Shown in pieces: positions 24,351 through 34,778 of a stretch of 64,000 bases of DNA. Source of the stretch: Onchidella celtica (Eukaryota > Mollusca > Gastropoda > Systellommatophora > Onchidiidae); the NCBI GenBank assembly GCA_963931925.1, contig OZ007582.1:21085224-21149223 (forward strand), given 5' to 3'. The notes under the pieces were generated by a model, which saw only the letters and a list, made by a program, of their open reading frames with translations, had not been told where the DNA came from and did not search any database. Every line of letters begins with the position of its first letter. The first letter of the stretch is position 1. A program made the translations under genes and the position numbers.

Positions 24351-27300
24351 TTAAAATACCCTGCTCAGGAAATCGGCACAGACATTTTCTCTGCCTTTTA
24401 CGTAGTGAATCCTGAATCGATAAGACTGTAAAAATAAACTCCATCGTAATAACTTTGGACTGTCAAACTTGGCAGAGTTCAAAAACTCTAATGACCGATG
24501 GTCAGTTTGGAGCACAAACTCCTTTCCATACAAATACAAAGTAAACTTTTTTACAGCCCAAACAATGGCTAAACATTCGCGCTCTGAGACCGAATATTTT
24601 GTCTCACGAGGCAATAGCTTACGACTAGCATATGCCACAGGGTACAACTTTCCCTCGTGTTCCTGCATAAGACTAGCGCCTAATCCGCGATCTGATGCAT
24701 CAGTTGCTAAGACAAACTCTTTGGAAAAATCTGGCAAACATAACACGGGTTTGGAGATAATGACATTCTTCAAAGAGGTGTACGCTTTCTCCTGCGTTTC
24801 ATCCCACTGAACTATATTGGGCTGACCCTTTCTAAGTAAATCAGACAATGGTGATGCAATCGCTGAAAAGTTAGGAATAAATTCATGGTAATATCCCACT
24901 TATCCTAAGAATGCTTTCACTTCCTTCTTAGTGGTGGGTCTGGGTGCGTCTCGTACCTTACATACATTCTCTTCTAACAGGCCAATCATACCTTCTCCCA
25001 CTAAGTGTCCAACAAAGTCTACTTCAGACGTTCCAATCAGACACTTCGATGGTCTTGCAGTTAATCCAGCTTGGTCCATCCTCTGCAGTAAGTCCTTGAG
25101 AGTTTTCACATGCTCGTCGAATGTCTCTGTATGAATCAGCAGGTCGTCCACATATGCTGTCACATTGTTCATTCCACGGATCAATGGCTTTACGATCCTG
25201 TTCAGCGTGGCTCCTGAGTTCATCATCCCAAAAGGCATCCGAATGAATTCATAGTGTTCGCCCATGGTGACGAACGCCGTCTTGGGAATGTCTTGCTCTC
25301 GAACTTTCACTTGCCAGTATCCCTTGCTCAGGTCAATCCGAGAGAATAATTTTCCTCTCGAGAGACTCTGAAACACTTCTAATGGCGCTGCTGTCGGATG
25401 AGGGTCGAATACTGTGATCTTGTTTAACCTCCTGTAGTCGATGCAGACTCGGTTGGATCCGTCCTTCTTCTTGACGACAACAATAGGTGAAGCATAAGCT
25501 GATGAGCTCCTTCGAATGATGCCCAGCCGTTCCATGGTGCTAAGCTCCTCCTTCAATGAGTCGCGCATAGCGTAGGGCACCGGGTATGGTCGTTGACGAA
25601 CTGGTACTTCTGTCGTCAGGTCGATGCGATGTTCACCCAACTGGCAGCATCCAGGGAGATTGGTGAAGACGTGCTGGTAATTCTTCACCACATTGCAGAG
25701 TTCTTGACGTTGTTCCGATGTCAGTTGCGTTCCATACTGGACATCTCTGTAGCTTTCCTTCTGGTCCCAGCTTCCTAGGTCGGCAAGGTCCTCCGTCGTT
25801 CCACCGTTGTCGCCTTCCAGGTCGCAGTCCTCGATGACTGTCATGCCAGCTGACTCCACGGGTTGACTCTTGTCTATCAGGTCGTCCTCTGCCAGTACAG
25901 TCTCAGCACTATCACCGCCGCCGTCCTTTATGGCGTTGACATGTTCAGGCATGGTATCTCTCCTACTGTTGTCCATCCCACACATCTCTGTCACAACAGG
26001 TCTCGGTTCCATTGCCACTGCTGCTGCTTTTGACGTCCTTGGAATGTATCTCTTGAGGAGGTTGGCGTGCAAGGTCTTTTCTTTTGCACCCATCTTGACT
26101 CTATAGTCGTTGACACCGACAACTGAGACTACCTTATATGGTCCCTTCCATTGGACTAGGAGCTTGTTAGTGTTCGTCGGCAGTAGCACCAACACTTCAT
26201 CTCCGGGGCGGAACTTCCTCTCTCGCGCCTTCCGGTCGTAGTAGGTCTTCTGTCTACCTTGAGCCTTGGAGAGTTCTTCCGTCGCTAACTTCCATGTGTC
26301 CTCCAGCCTCTCACGTAGTTCCATGACGTACTGGTAACTGGTCTTCGTTTCCGGCTCCTCTACGTCCTTGGTCCATAGTTGTCGTAAGATGTGCATGGGT
26401 CCTCTCACAGTTCTCCCATACAGCAACTCGAATGGGGCAAACTTGGTCGACTCTTGGGGAACTTCACGATATGCGAAGAGCAGCGGGTTGATGTATCTGT
26501 GCCACTGCTTGGGTTGCTCTGCGCACAGTCGTCTCAATGTTTTCTTCAGTGTGCCGTTGAATCGCTCCACCAACCCGTTGCACATAGGGTGGTAGACTGT
26601 AGTGGTCGACTGTCGAATTCCCAGTAGTCTATTCGTTTCCTTCATGACATCTGACATAAACTGGGTCCCTTGGTCGGACAAGATCTCTTCGGGCACACCC
26701 AAACGGCTGTAGATGTTCACTAAGGCTTCTGCTACCGTTTCTGCGTCGATCTTCTTCAGGGGTGTGGCTTTGGGGTAACGAGTAGCGTAGTCTATGTACA
26801 CCAGGATATACCGATGTCCACCTTCACTTGGGGGGTCGATAGGTCCTACTAAGTCCACGGCCACTCGCCTAAATGGTACGTCCACTACTGGCATACTCTG
26901 CAGGTGCACCTTTGGTGTCGCTCCTTTGTTCACTGTCCTCTGGCATATGTCGCACGAGCGGCAGTATCTCGCGACGTCACCTTCAATTCCAGGCCAATAA
27001 AAATTGCTCATAACTCTGTCTTTGGTTTTCTTCACGCCGAGGTGTCCTCCGACGATCGAGTCGTGGGCTACACTCAATACATACTCTCTCAGTTTCTCGG
27101 GTAGTACCACTTGCCTTATAACCGTCGCCTGTCTCAGGTCCTTGTAGATCCGGTACAGTAATCCTCCATGTTTCTCAAAATGAACAGATTTATTGCCTCT
27201 ATTAGTTGGGATCTTCTTCTGCTCTAACTTCCTAATGACTTCGTCTTCTTCTTGGAGTCGGATAAGTTCCTCTCTATCCACTCCCGCGTGCCGTTCTGCC

Positions 27301-28808
27301 CTCGGCACCTTCAGCGACGTAGACCGGTCCTTCCTCTTCTCCTGGGCCCTCGTGGTCACCGCTCCTACCATCACCTCAGTATTAGGGTCGTACGGATCCT
27401 TCGCTCCGTCCACGTTCCCGACTACTAGGTCGCAGATGGTCTCCGGGAGACACAGCGCCGTCACTTTGCCCGTCAGGTAAGGCGTCTTCACGTCGATAAC
27501 GGCTTCCTCCGCCGCTAGCAAGGAGTTATCGATCCTCGCGATAAGTTTCTTCCCACCGGTGAGCTGTCCGTCGTCCACCAGTGCTCGCCGCACCACTACA
27601 CCTTCACAGCCGGTATCTCTTAGGACATCTACCGCTCGATTTCCAATCAAGCCCTTCATCACTGGTAACTTCAGTTTCTCCACGGTCCTTCCGTCACTGC
27701 ATCCTCCGCAAGTAACAGGCACCGCTAACTGTAGCTTCCCGTCCTTCATTACCGCTTGAACGTTGATGCTGGTGTCAGCCGTCGTCACATCTTGTCTTGA
27801 CGACTCGTCCGCCGCTATAACTACGGCCGCCGCCGCCTTGTTCGGCTTGCCTCGTCCCATATCCTTCTGGGCTGGACACATCCTCCGAACGTGGCCTGGC
27901 TTTCCACAAAGGTAACATTTCAACTCACCTTGGTCGTTTAACTTTGCACGACACTCCGTCGCCTTGTGTCCCGGCCTCTGGCACCTATGGCAGACCTGTG
28001 GGCTTCTGTTTCCGTTGGGCCTCTGTCGCACTGGCCGGCTCTGCAGTCTGGTGCTCCCACTGAGCGTCCGGTTCCTCGCTACCAGGTACGCCTCCGCTGA
28101 ATCTGCGATGTCCTGTAGCGTCTTTGGTTTCCTCTCCCTCACATGGGTTGCAAGGTCTGGTGGGCAGGCATCCATGAATTGCTCTCTGACGAACAGATCT
28201 CTCACTCCTTCGTAGGTCTCCTCCGTCTTCGACAGCTTTATCCACCTCTCTAGATAGGTCTTGATCCTGGTCAAGAACATTCCAACATCTTCTCCATCTT
28301 CAGGCTTACCTTGTCTGAACATGAGTCTGTATCCGTCCTCTGACAGGTTGTACCTCTTCTGCAACGCTTCCTTGACCTTGTCGTAGTCCTTGGCTTCGTC
28401 GATCGGTAGTCTGCAGAAGCACTCCAAAGCTCTCCCGGTCAGCAGGGCAGACAGTGATGTCGTCCAGGTGGATCTGGGCCATTCAGCTGTCTCAGCAAAC
28501 CTCTCAAACCGCAGCAACCAGCTATCCAGATCGTCCTTCTTGTCCTGAAATGCAGGTAGCTTGGGTCTCTTAGAACTGGCGTGGTCGCTGGTCCCCTGCG
28601 TCGACTCGCCTCCACGCTGATGGCGGATCCTCTCCATCTCCAGCTCGTGGTTCATCTCCTTCTCCCGAGCCTCTATCTTCAGTTGCTCCATGCGCTCTTG
28701 CCTCTCTCTTTCCTCCCTTAGGCCTTCACGGATGTAGTTCTGTCTCTCCTTCCCAGTGAGCTCCAAGGCGTCTGCTTCCTGGCTAAGCCTTCCAATAACC
28801 TCCGACAT
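24351..28808 (-). pseudogene. gag-pol region of element B (about one break)
   Basis: Starts at ATG 28808. It runs from a charged helical N-terminus (Arg/Glu-rich) to a capsid-like region, two CCHC knuckles (CHRCQRPGHKATEC, CYLCGKPGHVRRMC, about residues 270-310) and a protease (VLRDTGCE). Integrase has an HHCC finger and D, D, E in VDLVGPI, SDQGTQF and NGLVERFNG, followed by a GPY-type module (QWKGPYKVV). Then come RT (AYVDDLLIH) and RNaseH (ATDASDRG, ERECLAIVW, QTDHRSL). Integrase lies before RT, the diagnostic Gmr1-type order. It is nearly intact, with one apparent break. Confidence 0.88.
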
Positions 28809-28896
28809 GTTGTAGATAGCTTGTCGATGATATTCCTACAATAAACTATGTAAATAAATCTAGTAATTTTGATCTGGTCCGCTCGAATATGGTCGG

Positions 28897-28914
28897 ATCC
28901 CGGACGAGCCCCCA
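28897..28914 (-). other. Primer-binding site of element B (tRNA-Pro)
   Basis: On the minus strand, three bases after the 5' LTR, the sequence TGGGGGCTCGTCCGGGAT is complementary to the 3' end of tRNA-Pro. From memory it equals the primer site of murine leukaemia viruses. It supports the LTR boundaries and the strand. Confidence 0.85.
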
Positions 28915-28917
28915 ATA

Positions 28918-29535
28918 TGTAACAGCTGAGGTTGTTCTAGCATGTTATAGTAGGGGGGAGTTAGTTGATCTAACTACAACCCTTTAGAAAACGAAACTAT
29001 TACAGCTGTAAAATAAATAAACACGAGATCCGACGATAGATTAAATAATACTAAAGTTTAATAACTGTATAGTGAACAATAAATTACTAGGAAGACACCA
29101 GCGAAACTAAATATCTACGCCACACAAAAGGAAACTCACTTACTCACCCCCAACCACTCACACAGGTCTATATATATAAACATTCCTACAGAAAGTTCCC
29201 GAAATAAACGTTACCTTTGCCCTCGCACAAACTAACCAATCACGCATCAATACGTCATCAGGTTACATCACTCAAGGCCAAATCTGGCGTAAACATTCGT
29301 TTCCACAACGTTATCGAATATTCGGGAACATACTAATATTTACTGAACGAGTCAAAACACCTGACAACAAGCGAGCGAGGAAAAAACTACTCACTAGAAA
29401 AGAAGGTCAGGTCACGGAGTACAGTACACTCTGGCGGTTATCAACAATAAAATGAAAAAAGTAGTGGACACATGCTCAGCCACCAGCACAACAACAAAAC
29501 CGGGGGAGGGCAAGGGGTAGCCCGCAGATGCTACA
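28918..29535 (-). repeat. 5' LTR of element B
   Basis: 618-bp partner of 13758-14375. The minus-strand LTR reads into the primer site at 28897-28914. Confidence 0.9.
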
Positions 29536-29838
29536 AGTGGCAAGGATGGCTTTCCTCATGTCCTCGACCGAATTCCTACCATGGATTGCTCGTGTAAAAT
29601 ATACTTGCAGCTTTCTGATGGCATCTGCAGTGAGTCGGCCATGTCCCTTCCCTCCCAGTATTATACCCCTCTTGCTGCAATCTGTCACCAAGTTCCGAAG
29701 GGCTGTTCCCAAGCGCTTTCCAGCATGGTTCAGGCAGTCTTCTTTGTCAGTAGTGACACCAGGGCCATATGGCTGAACCTCTACTAGCTTGTTGTAGGCG
29801 TTGGAGTCACCATCGCTCACCATTGTAGTGTAACGGAA
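29536..29838 (-). pseudogene. Mutator-like transposase, central part (split by LTR element B)
   Basis: The minus strand reads FRYTTMVSDGDSNAYNKLVE, then VTTDKEDCLNHAGKRLGTALRNL, RGIILGGKGHGRLTADAIRKLQVYF and EDMRKAILAT. The SDGDS motif, the KEDC.NH..KR.G..L block and the LGGKG.G.LT block are hallmarks of the metazoan Mutator-like transposase family (SDGDS probably carries a catalytic Asp). The frame runs straight to the AGTGG target site, and the following residues resume at 13757. Its own upstream part is missing: it abuts the Tigger-like gene near 29838. Confidence 0.7.
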
Positions 29839-31203
29839 CTTGAATTTCCGTCCGAATCTGCGTCATGGGTGACTGTTGCTGAAGCTGATGGTTTTGATGG
29901 AGCTGTGAGGGGGATGTCATCACTTGAAGTCTGAAGATCAGCATCCACATTGAAGTAGTCTTCCTCTAAAACGTTCCACTCCTTGAATAGCCCAGAGAGG
30001 ATCGGCTCTGGAGCAGTACTATCCACACATATAGGTGTAGCGTCGCTGCTGGTCAATTCAGTACGGCCAAAACCTGCTTTTTTGAAGCAGTTTGCTATGG
30101 TGGCTGGACTGACTTTATCCCATGCTCGCTTTAGCACCATCAGAGAGTCAAGGATGCTGATTTTAAAATCACTGCTTGCCATTCCTGCATCGATGTGTGC
30201 GATCAGTTCCAAAAGGTGGGCTGTTCTGTAGTGCACTTTGACGTTTTGTATGATACCTTGATCGAGAGGTTGCAATTTTGACGTTGCATTGGGTGGTAAG
30301 AACAAAAGCTATGTAGCCTTCAAAGGGAGTGACTTCTCGTGTGCCATACAGTTATCAACTATCAGCAACACCTTGCGTTTTTGACTCAGCATGTCTTTAT
30401 CAAAGGCTGTCAACCAGTCTCTGAACAGTTCTGCATTCATCCACGCTTTCTTGTTGGCTGCATACTTAGTAGGTATGGATTTGACACCTGCGAAGCAGCG
30501 AGTTTTTTGGAATCGTCCAATTGTAAAGAGAGGCATCTTTTCTGACCCATCCATATTTGCACAAACAAGAAAAGTTAATCGTTCTTTGGATTTTTGCCAC
30601 CAAAGCATTTTTCTCCCTTGAAAGCAAGGGTTTTGTCAGGCAACAGACGCCAAAAATAGACCGCTTTCATCGGCATTAAACACGTCTTTTGACTTGTAAC
30701 GGGCAAGTGTGGGGTTTAGAACTTGCTCCACCCATGCATCTGTGCTCATTTCATCCACCGACTCACGCTCACCCGACATTTTTTTAAAAACAATACCATG
30801 CCTGTTTTTGAATCGCTGTAGCCATCCATCATTGCAACGCCAGTTTGGTACAACGCCAGTCTGGTACACCAAACTTTCCAGAGAATTCTTCCGCTTTTTT
30901 CTTTAGCAGAGGCCCGCTGACAGGTACATTATCCGACCTTGCACAAGTAAACCATTTGAGAAGTGCTGCGTCGACATCTTGGTTCTTGGCTTATCGAACA
31001 CGTTTGTTCGTCACATCATGTTCACTTGCAAAGTACGTTGTTTTTATTTTGTCACGGTTCTTCAGAATGCAAGTTAGAGTGCTTGGTGGAATTTGGAAAG
31101 AATCAGCTATCGCTGTCTTCCGTTCGTGCGGATTTCTTTCTACTTCGTTGATGATCTCCATTTTCTCTTTTAGAGAAAGCCCTTTTTGCTTACGTTTCTC
31201 CAT
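29839..31203 (-). pseudogene. pogo/Tigger-type transposase, several breaks
   Basis: Starts at ATG 31203 with a helix-turn-helix (LSLKEKMEIINEVER ... KTAIADSFQIPPSTLTCILKNRD), as in CENP-B/pogo proteins. A second DNA-binding segment follows (WLQRFKNRHGIVFKKMSGE), then the DDE_1 core: VFNADESGLF (first Asp), LLIVDNCMAH (second Asp), and NATSKLQPLDQGII (third Asp). The C-terminal part (KKAGF, then acidic) fades near 29840, where it joins the Mutator-like fragment. It lies in at least four frame pieces, so it is dead. A TcMar-Tigger relative is the best reading. Clear terminal repeats were not found. Confidence 0.8.
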
Positions 31204-31458
31204 TTTGAGTCTGCAGTCGTGTCTGATGACGTTTTCCGGTTTTTGTTAAATTAACCGAGACCATTTTTGTTAAATAAAGTTGTCTCCCTTTGCGAATTAT
31301 TTGTTTGTGTTAACAGTAGGGTCACAATTCGTAGTTTGCCTTATCAGTTGTAAAATTAGTCATACAAAGAGCCACAGCGGCCGGGAATAAAAAAAAGTTT
31401 GTGTTATCAGTATTTTATCATAAGCGTGTTTGTGTTAAACAACATCCGTCTGTACTTA
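31204..31458. other. 5' flank of the Tigger-like gene
   Basis: AT-rich, with repeated TTTTTGTTAAAT words. I looked here for a pogo/Tigger terminal repeat and did not find a convincing one. Confidence 0.4.
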
Positions 31459-31927
31459 TCTATACTATATATATTTGTGGACTTGAGATTTTTCGTTGCA
31501 AAAGGCTTCTGAACCACTCAACACTCAGACTTCAAATTTTATATGGTGTATCAGAATGGATGTACGGGTGCACAGTTTTTAATAGAAGTCTCAAATCGGT
31601 GTAGTTTTTTTTATCGGAAATTTATTGTTTCGCCATCATTTAGATCTATTTCGAGTCATGGTACGCCATTTTAAGGTTTCGTTATCACTTCCTGCGATAT
31701 GTTCACTATCAAACACACTAATCCGTGCGCAAATCATGCTGTTGTATGGGATGCGCAGGGTGTCAAATCATAAAGACAGAGCAGAAAGACTTATTTGAAA
31801 ACAAACAAACAAAAATAAAATAAACAAATAGTAACAGGCCAGATGAAGCAGGTCCATAATAACCACCCAGAACTGAAACTGATATTCAAACCTATTTATC
31901 CCGGGCAGGGCCGGGGACCTCAGCTAG
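31459..31927 (+). mobile_element. Non-autonomous Helitron, 469 bp
   Basis: It begins TCTATACTATATATA after an A and ends with the hairpin CCCGG-GCAGGG-CCGGG followed by GACCTCAGCTAG and then T. A TC 5' end, a GC hairpin about 10 bases before a CTAG 3' end, and insertion between A and T with no target duplication are the defining marks of Helitrons. There is no Rep/helicase gene, so it depends on an autonomous partner. Confidence 0.75.
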
Positions 31928-32084
31928 TAAATCTATAATCAAGCAAGAATACACTCATGAATTTAATTTTTATGATCTGGTATTTATTTAAAATGAACTG
32001 GATAGTATGATATTTGTAAAGAAGAAAGATGAGGAAGGAGGAGGCTGGCGACAATGACCATAGAGGAGGACAAAGATGAAGATG

Positions 32085-32293
32085 AGGAGCGGTGGAGTCT
32101 TGAAAGTATTTTGATATTTATTTTTTGTACTCGTAACTCCTGTATGTTTCCTGGCTGTTTGAAGACCTGGGCTGAGTGTTTTCTTTCGGTCTAGGAGCCA
32201 CTGCTTTGCCCATTCTCTCCTTCTTCGGTGCTTCTTTTTCACCACAAGATAAACAGCAATGGTGGCAAGCACAGCTTCACATTTCGACGGCAT
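32085..32293 (-). pseudogene. Harbinger (HARBI1-like) transposase, N-terminal scrap
   Basis: From ATG 32293 the minus strand encodes MPSKCEAVLATIAVYLVV, then KKKHRRRREWAKQWLLDRKK. This parallels the N-terminus of the larger Harbinger transposase in this window (AIALVIAL ... RKRRKWSKNWLLQR). The catalytic domain is absent. A short inverted repeat (CTTAAGTCCTG at 32313-32323 and its complement at 32372-32382) lies just upstream. Confidence 0.4.
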
Positions 32294-32794
32294 TTCGGCA
32301 ACTGGCTCCAATCTTAAGTCCTGATCTCAATAGTGTGTGGGCACATCCGTCTCAGCCTGGTCTCTGTAATCCAGGACTTAAGACCAGCTCTTAATTTGCA
32401 CAAGAATGTGTGTAATATTCATGTGGTTTTAAACATAATAAGTAATACATGGTGTAAGTTTCATGTGGTCTTAAATTTAATGAATCTGTTATCTTAATTA
32501 GTGCCTTGTTGTAAAAGAATAAAAGATCATGAATATAATACATTTACCATTTTTGTCTGGGTCTGATAGACTCTCAAAGTCTGGGTAGAGTCTGGAACAA
32601 ACGTGTCTCCAGCCTTGTATGGTGTACGTCCGAGGTTTGTAATCTTCACGGGATTTATCCTAAAGTGCAGGCCTTTCTTGAACTAATGATATCCATAGTT
32701 CTGTGTCAATATCTGGGCCCATACTGTTTCTACGACACATTGAGACTCATGAGGAGACACAAAGCGCACACAAACCAATCAAGTTGTAATTTAT

Positions 32795-33037
32795 TCAATT
32801 TATCCTGGTCAGGTCTTGAAATTTGTCACCTGAAATGCAAAGTTTGGATTTCAATGCTAAGGCTTTTGGTATTTTCTGCTTCTTTCTCCATTTTGCTGAA
32901 ATACTGAGAAATTTCCGAGCTCTTTTAGTGGAAACACTTCTCAAATCAGTTTCTCCTTTTGTCTCAATGGCTTCGATAGCTTGGCCTGCAAGTAGAGATA
33001 GTATGCTAGCAAGTTGTTTTGAACGTTTCCTCTTCAC
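32795..33037 (-). other. Unrecognised basic ORF (80 residues)
   Basis: Lys/Arg-rich short frame with an SISAKWRKKQK-type helix. No domain is recognised. It could be the tail of the gene remains at 33220-34010 or chance. Confidence 0.2.
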
Positions 33038-33219
33038 TGGTGAACTTGCTTTGTATTCTCTTGAAAATTAGTGGCTGATCTTTAGTTTTCACTCTCAGAA
33101 CATCTTTTTCCTTTGACTGATCTAAAATTTTCTTTATCAAAAGTGTGCTGCACCTTCTTCATCTTTGGTCCATGGCATGTTCTTGTTCTGTTTGTCACAA
33201 ACAGACTTTATTGTCTGAA

Positions 33220-34010
33220 CTATATCTTTATTCTTTGATGGGAGATGTAGAGCTTCGTCAGTGATACTTCTGAAGAAGCAAATTTGAGGGGTGGAATTGC
33301 AGTGTCCACGAATTTTGATGTTGATGGCCCAGGCTGTGTTTCAAATAAAAGACGTCTACATGATCTTTTAGCTGGTGTTGACGTCATGACAGGCTCACTG
33401 TCTAAACCTGTGTCAGTACCATATGAAGTAATCTTTCTAAGAACGGATTCTGTACTGTGTGATGATGGTGAGCTTAATTCAGTTGCACATGATGATGCTT
33501 CAATGCTTTCTTCAAGAATTGTTGACACTTGCACTTCATGCATAATTTCTGTCCCCTCACTTTGCTTGTTTTTGGTTACCTTTGACTTCCAGCCTGCTTT
33601 TCCTAATAAAGTATAATGAGAGTACAAGGGGCACTGTTCTAGTGTTATATTTTCGTCATAAGCGCACCATATATGACTACATGTATTTCCAGTGGTACAT
33701 GCTTGTGCTGCTCGTAACATGCCTTCAGTGACAGGCTTATGCTCAAAAGCCCTTTAGTCTGGCATAACAACTGTCACATAACGTTGGAGAATATATGATA
33801 TAGGACCATAATTGGAAACATCTATATGAAAAGTTTTGCGATGTTTTTAGTGTGATGCGCACATTGCCGTGATTTTTTCTTTAAATCTTTTTGCACTTTT
33901 TTTCTGTGCACAAAATCCACATATATGCAACATAGCTGAGAAATGTATGTGTTGTGATCACTTCTTACATGGCCCCTCTGCTCCATTTCAGTTTGTCTGC
34001 TGTGGAGCAC
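33220..34010 (-). pseudogene. Unrecognised decayed gene
   Basis: Successive minus-strand frames read coherently: RGHVRSDHNTYISQLC, FHIDVSNYGPISYILQRYVT, FEHKPVTEGMLRAAQACTTG, SHIWCAYDENITLEQCPLY, then a Ser/Thr-rich tail. The composition and the Cys/His/Trp content look protein-like rather than random, and one 166-residue frame is open, but stops and shifts interrupt the upstream part. I do not recognise the family. Given the surroundings it may be transposon-derived. Confidence 0.35.
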
Positions 34011-34379
34011 AAATAGTGTGAATCACTATTTTGATAAAAAGAGTTTGTTCTGCATTTCTTATTGAAATTTTATTTAAACCACACCCACTACCGTACTGTA
34101 ACTAGAGCGGGGTCGGCAGTTCTCGGCCGTCTAAGCAATACGGTGTGTTAGTAAGCTTACCAGGCTGCTACTTCCGGTCCAACTGTGCTCCAATTCGGTT
34201 TTTTTAAACACTGATATGAATGAGTTTGACCTTTCACATGTCTAGTTCATATAAATGTTGGATCAGACACTTAAAGAAACGATTCAAGTCAAGACCTGGG
34301 CAAGTACTCAGTTCGGGAAATCCGGCCGCCTGGGAGGTATTCGGATCAACTTCGGCCGTCATTCGGCAATACCGGCCGT

Positions 34380-34600
34380 GGTGCATATGTGTGTGAAATG
34401 TGTCAAAATCATATAGGTTCCGAATTTATATATACAGAGGTGCAGCCTAATGATTGCATGCTGACAAGATCTTCCTCTACCTATACTAGTAGTCAGGTAC
34501 CCATTTTACACATGGATACGGTGAGGAAATGCATGTTGAGAGTTTTTCCCAAGAACTCAACATTGCGCCCAACTGGGATTCGAACCCCAACAACCCAATA
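34380..34600 (-). mobile_element. tRNA-derived SINE, 5' truncated
   Basis: On the minus strand a box-B-like GGTTCGAATCC (34576-34586) is followed by CAGTTGGGCGCAATG. A conserved-looking block then includes TTTCCTCACCGTATCC and TGTAAAATGGGTACCTGAC. The latter resembles the central/3' domain of widespread invertebrate tRNA SINEs. Box A is not visible; upstream sequence is replaced by a (GTT)n run. Confidence 0.55.
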
Positions 34601-34647
34601 ACAACAACAACAACAACAACAACAGCAGCAGCAAAAACAACAACAAC
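34599..34647 (+). repeat. (AAC)n microsatellite
   Basis: CAACAACAAC run with CAGCAGCAG interruptions, directly upstream (minus-strand sense) of the SINE's box B. Confidence 0.85.
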
Positions 34648-34778
34648 GTGAATAATACAGAGGTGATTATAATTTTGAACTTAGAATCTAATTTTGAAAC
34701 TTTTCAATGAACAATAATCTCAAACGTAAGAAAGGAAGGAGTCGACTAGAAACTCAAGGTTGGGAGGAGAGGAGGAGT

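Larger units (their letters stand above)
13758..29535 (-). mobile_element. LTR element B: Gmr1-like Ty3/gypsy, carrying nested element C
   Basis: Two 618-bp LTRs (TGTAAC...GCTACA), a 5-bp AGTGG target duplication, an 18-base tRNA-Pro primer site after the 5' LTR, a gag-pol region and a purine-rich stretch before the 3' LTR are all visible. Of the 15,778 bp, about 9.2 kb is element C, so B itself is about 6.57 kb. Pol order is protease, integrase, RT, RNaseH: the order of Ty1/copia, known among Ty3/gypsy relatives in the Gmr1 group. The LTRs differ at one position that I can see, so insertion is recent, though older than C. It looks nearly whole apart from C and about one break. Confidence 0.9.

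Noticed and set aside
25593-28215. Plus-strand ORFs opposite element B's gag-pol
   Set aside because: Antisense shadows; the minus strand carries all recognisable motifs.
28897-28914. tRNA-Pro gene fragments at 28897 and at the A junctions
   Set aside because: Only the last 13-18 bases of tRNA-Pro are present, always next to an LTR end, which is what a primer-binding site looks like.
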